DNA of 64,000 nt from Tubiluchus corallicola (Eukaryota > Priapulida > Priapulimorpha > Priapulimorphida > Tubiluchidae), in contig JAQGDQ010000026.1 of assembly GCA_030141605.1 (NCBI GenBank), positions 372,001 to 436,000 on the forward strand, given 5' to 3'. This document shows, piece by piece, positions 62,540 through 64,000 of the stretch (position 1 is the first letter of the stretch; every line of letters starts with the position of its first letter). The notes beneath the pieces were generated by a model. It saw only the letters and a list, made by a program, of their open reading frames with translations, was not told where the DNA came from and searched no databases. A program made the translations under genes and the position numbers.

Positions 62540-64000
62540 AATAAAACTTTAATCGATTCACACATTTTTGTCATTAATTTTTGCAGTAGTGGTGAAAAAC
62601 TGAAAAAGACAGCTTATTGGCTAATTATGAAATTACAAAAGCTGTACATTGTATCTAGCTGTTGTCATTATTGGTTAGAAAGACAATAATTAGCTACAGG
62701 AAATTTAACAAGAAAATTGCAGTGGGACTCATTGTAACTATGTTTTGCAGTTAATTAAAATGCTAGTAATCTTTTAATGGCATTATAATCATTTAATGAT
62801 CTTTAACCTTGAAAAACGTTCTACTTTTTATGTAACTACGACACTGGATAACAGTAAAGTGGCATTAAAAATGCACTAGCCAGTATTATACTACTAGTTG
62901 CCGTTTGACTTCTGAAAATAATTTTAAATTTAAACATTTAATTTCCTTAATGTACCAAGAATTGTGCTTGCAGTATCTTGAACACTGTCCTTATGTAATT
63001 ATTTGTCGTTAGAGTTATTTGCGTGGCGCCAATTTTGTCGCAGTTTGCAGTGTTTTCAGTAAATATAATATGATGTATTTTGTCTAGCAATCAGTCTTTG
63101 AGCTTAATGTGCTGTACATTAGACGCTTTTACGTTTTACTGAAAGCAATTGAGCAGCAATCTGGCTCTCTATTTCTCAAATTCCCATAAATTTTACTGCC
63201 GTGTCGTCTACTAAGCTAGTAATCTCTCTTTGTTGACTATTTTTGTTTTCTAGAAAGAGAAATTTGTACCATTCTAATGGTGATTAATCAGTAAAAGGAT
63301 TTTGATGGAAAATCTGAAAGCTCACGAAAAAGTTGGTTTGGAGATGGCAACTTTACTTTTAATCTTAGTAATGCATTTTGGGAATAATACCTGCGAGGCT
63401 GGTTAACCCTTTTCACTTGACCCTGCATGACCTGCATCAATTTTGCATAGCAGCATACTAAGAATTGTTTCAGGCTGACTTACAACTGTTTCTAATGTTT
63501 TTTCCGAACAGTAGAATGTAACAATATTCGAGTACTATAATTTAAAAAGAAGGAAGAACTGGCTTGCTGTGGTTATCTAAAAGAAGGAAGAACTGACTGT
63601 TGTGTATATTTTTTCGACATGTTTATTTTTATACTAAGACACTACATAATAAATGAGATGATACTGCGATAACAGCCTACCTTTTTTATCGATATTATTA
63701 CTTAATGCAAAATATGATTGCACTTAAAAAGGTAGAGTCAGTAGCAGGCAGGTACGTAGCTTTGCAGACTTATTATAGAGACACGAGAATATCCGTAAAT
63801 TTGTTACAAAAACACATCGTCACTTTATGGACAGTGGACTACAAGAATTCATATAAACTTCTCATTATCATTGCCAAAATTTATTACCATTGTGCGTCAG
63901 ACCACTGATTAAATCAAAATGAAATAAACTCTGCCAAAGGTGACCTGTCCTACTTTTAATCTTTAGATTTTATGACAAAACTGAAAACAACAACACTATA
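62540..64000. other. No recognised feature to window end
   Basis: AT-rich sequence. The only item seen is a short direct repeat, AAAGAAGGAAGAACTG, at about 63546 and 63580. Confidence 0.45.

Noticed and set aside
1-64000. A new multi-gene defence or biosynthetic system
   Set aside because: The recognised genes are unrelated eukaryotic housekeeping, ciliary and metabolic genes with independent exons; nothing shows co-organisation beyond simple adjacency.

Overview
This window looks like nuclear DNA of an invertebrate animal. Coding sequence is split into short exons with GT-AG introns, intergenic DNA and introns are AT-rich, and remnants of several eukaryotic transposon classes are scattered throughout. 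I see no bacterial operons, ribosome binding sites or CRISPR arrays. The protein set (a CYP2-like P450, a sperm/cilium SHIPPO-repeat protein, NDC1, a CEP85-like coiled coil) is that of a metazoan with motile cilia or flagellated sperm. An R2-clade retrotransposon remnant and a very divergent NDC1 suit an arthropod or lophotrochozoan. I cannot fix the species.

Layout. 1-5.8 kb: no gene recognised; simple repeats and one duplicated dispersed repeat. 5.84-10.07 kb (+): a complete four-exon cytochrome P450 of 506 aa whose I-helix lacks the usual acidic residue. 11.8-19.1 kb (+): an unidentified multi-exon gene, followed tail-to-tail by an ODF3/CIMAP-type gene (-, 20.5-22.3 kb or beyond). 24.0-27.9 kb: a graveyard of retroelements (LINE endonuclease and ORF1-like pieces on -, a gag-like piece on +). 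29.9-31.5 kb: a fold-back palindrome and a TA-flanked inverted-repeat element. 32.06-33.39 kb (+): an intronless 441-aa CEP85-like coiled-coil gene. 33.9-48.8 kb (-): the nucleoporin NDC1, rebuilt here as 16 or 17 exons encoding 607 or 614 aa, with at least three DNA transposons in its introns. 48.8-64 kb: mostly non-genic, with a degenerate coding relic (52.2-52.8 kb), an R2-like 3' fragment (54.8-56.2 kb, -), tandem repeats, and a LINE 3' end at 61.4-62.3 kb split by a TTAA-flanked element.

The genes do not form an operon or pathway. Two neighbourhood patterns may matter: the unknown gene and the CIMAP-like gene converge, and the CEP85-like gene and NDC1 converge with stop codons about 0.54 kb apart. 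I found no convincing new multi-gene system. The items most worth checking are the P450 I-helix, the NDC1 model with its possible transposon-borne microexon, the nested LINE/TTAA insertion, and the R2-like fragment outside any visible rDNA. Exon boundaries are by-eye predictions from splice signals, phase and remembered family similarity; no alignment or database search was run.
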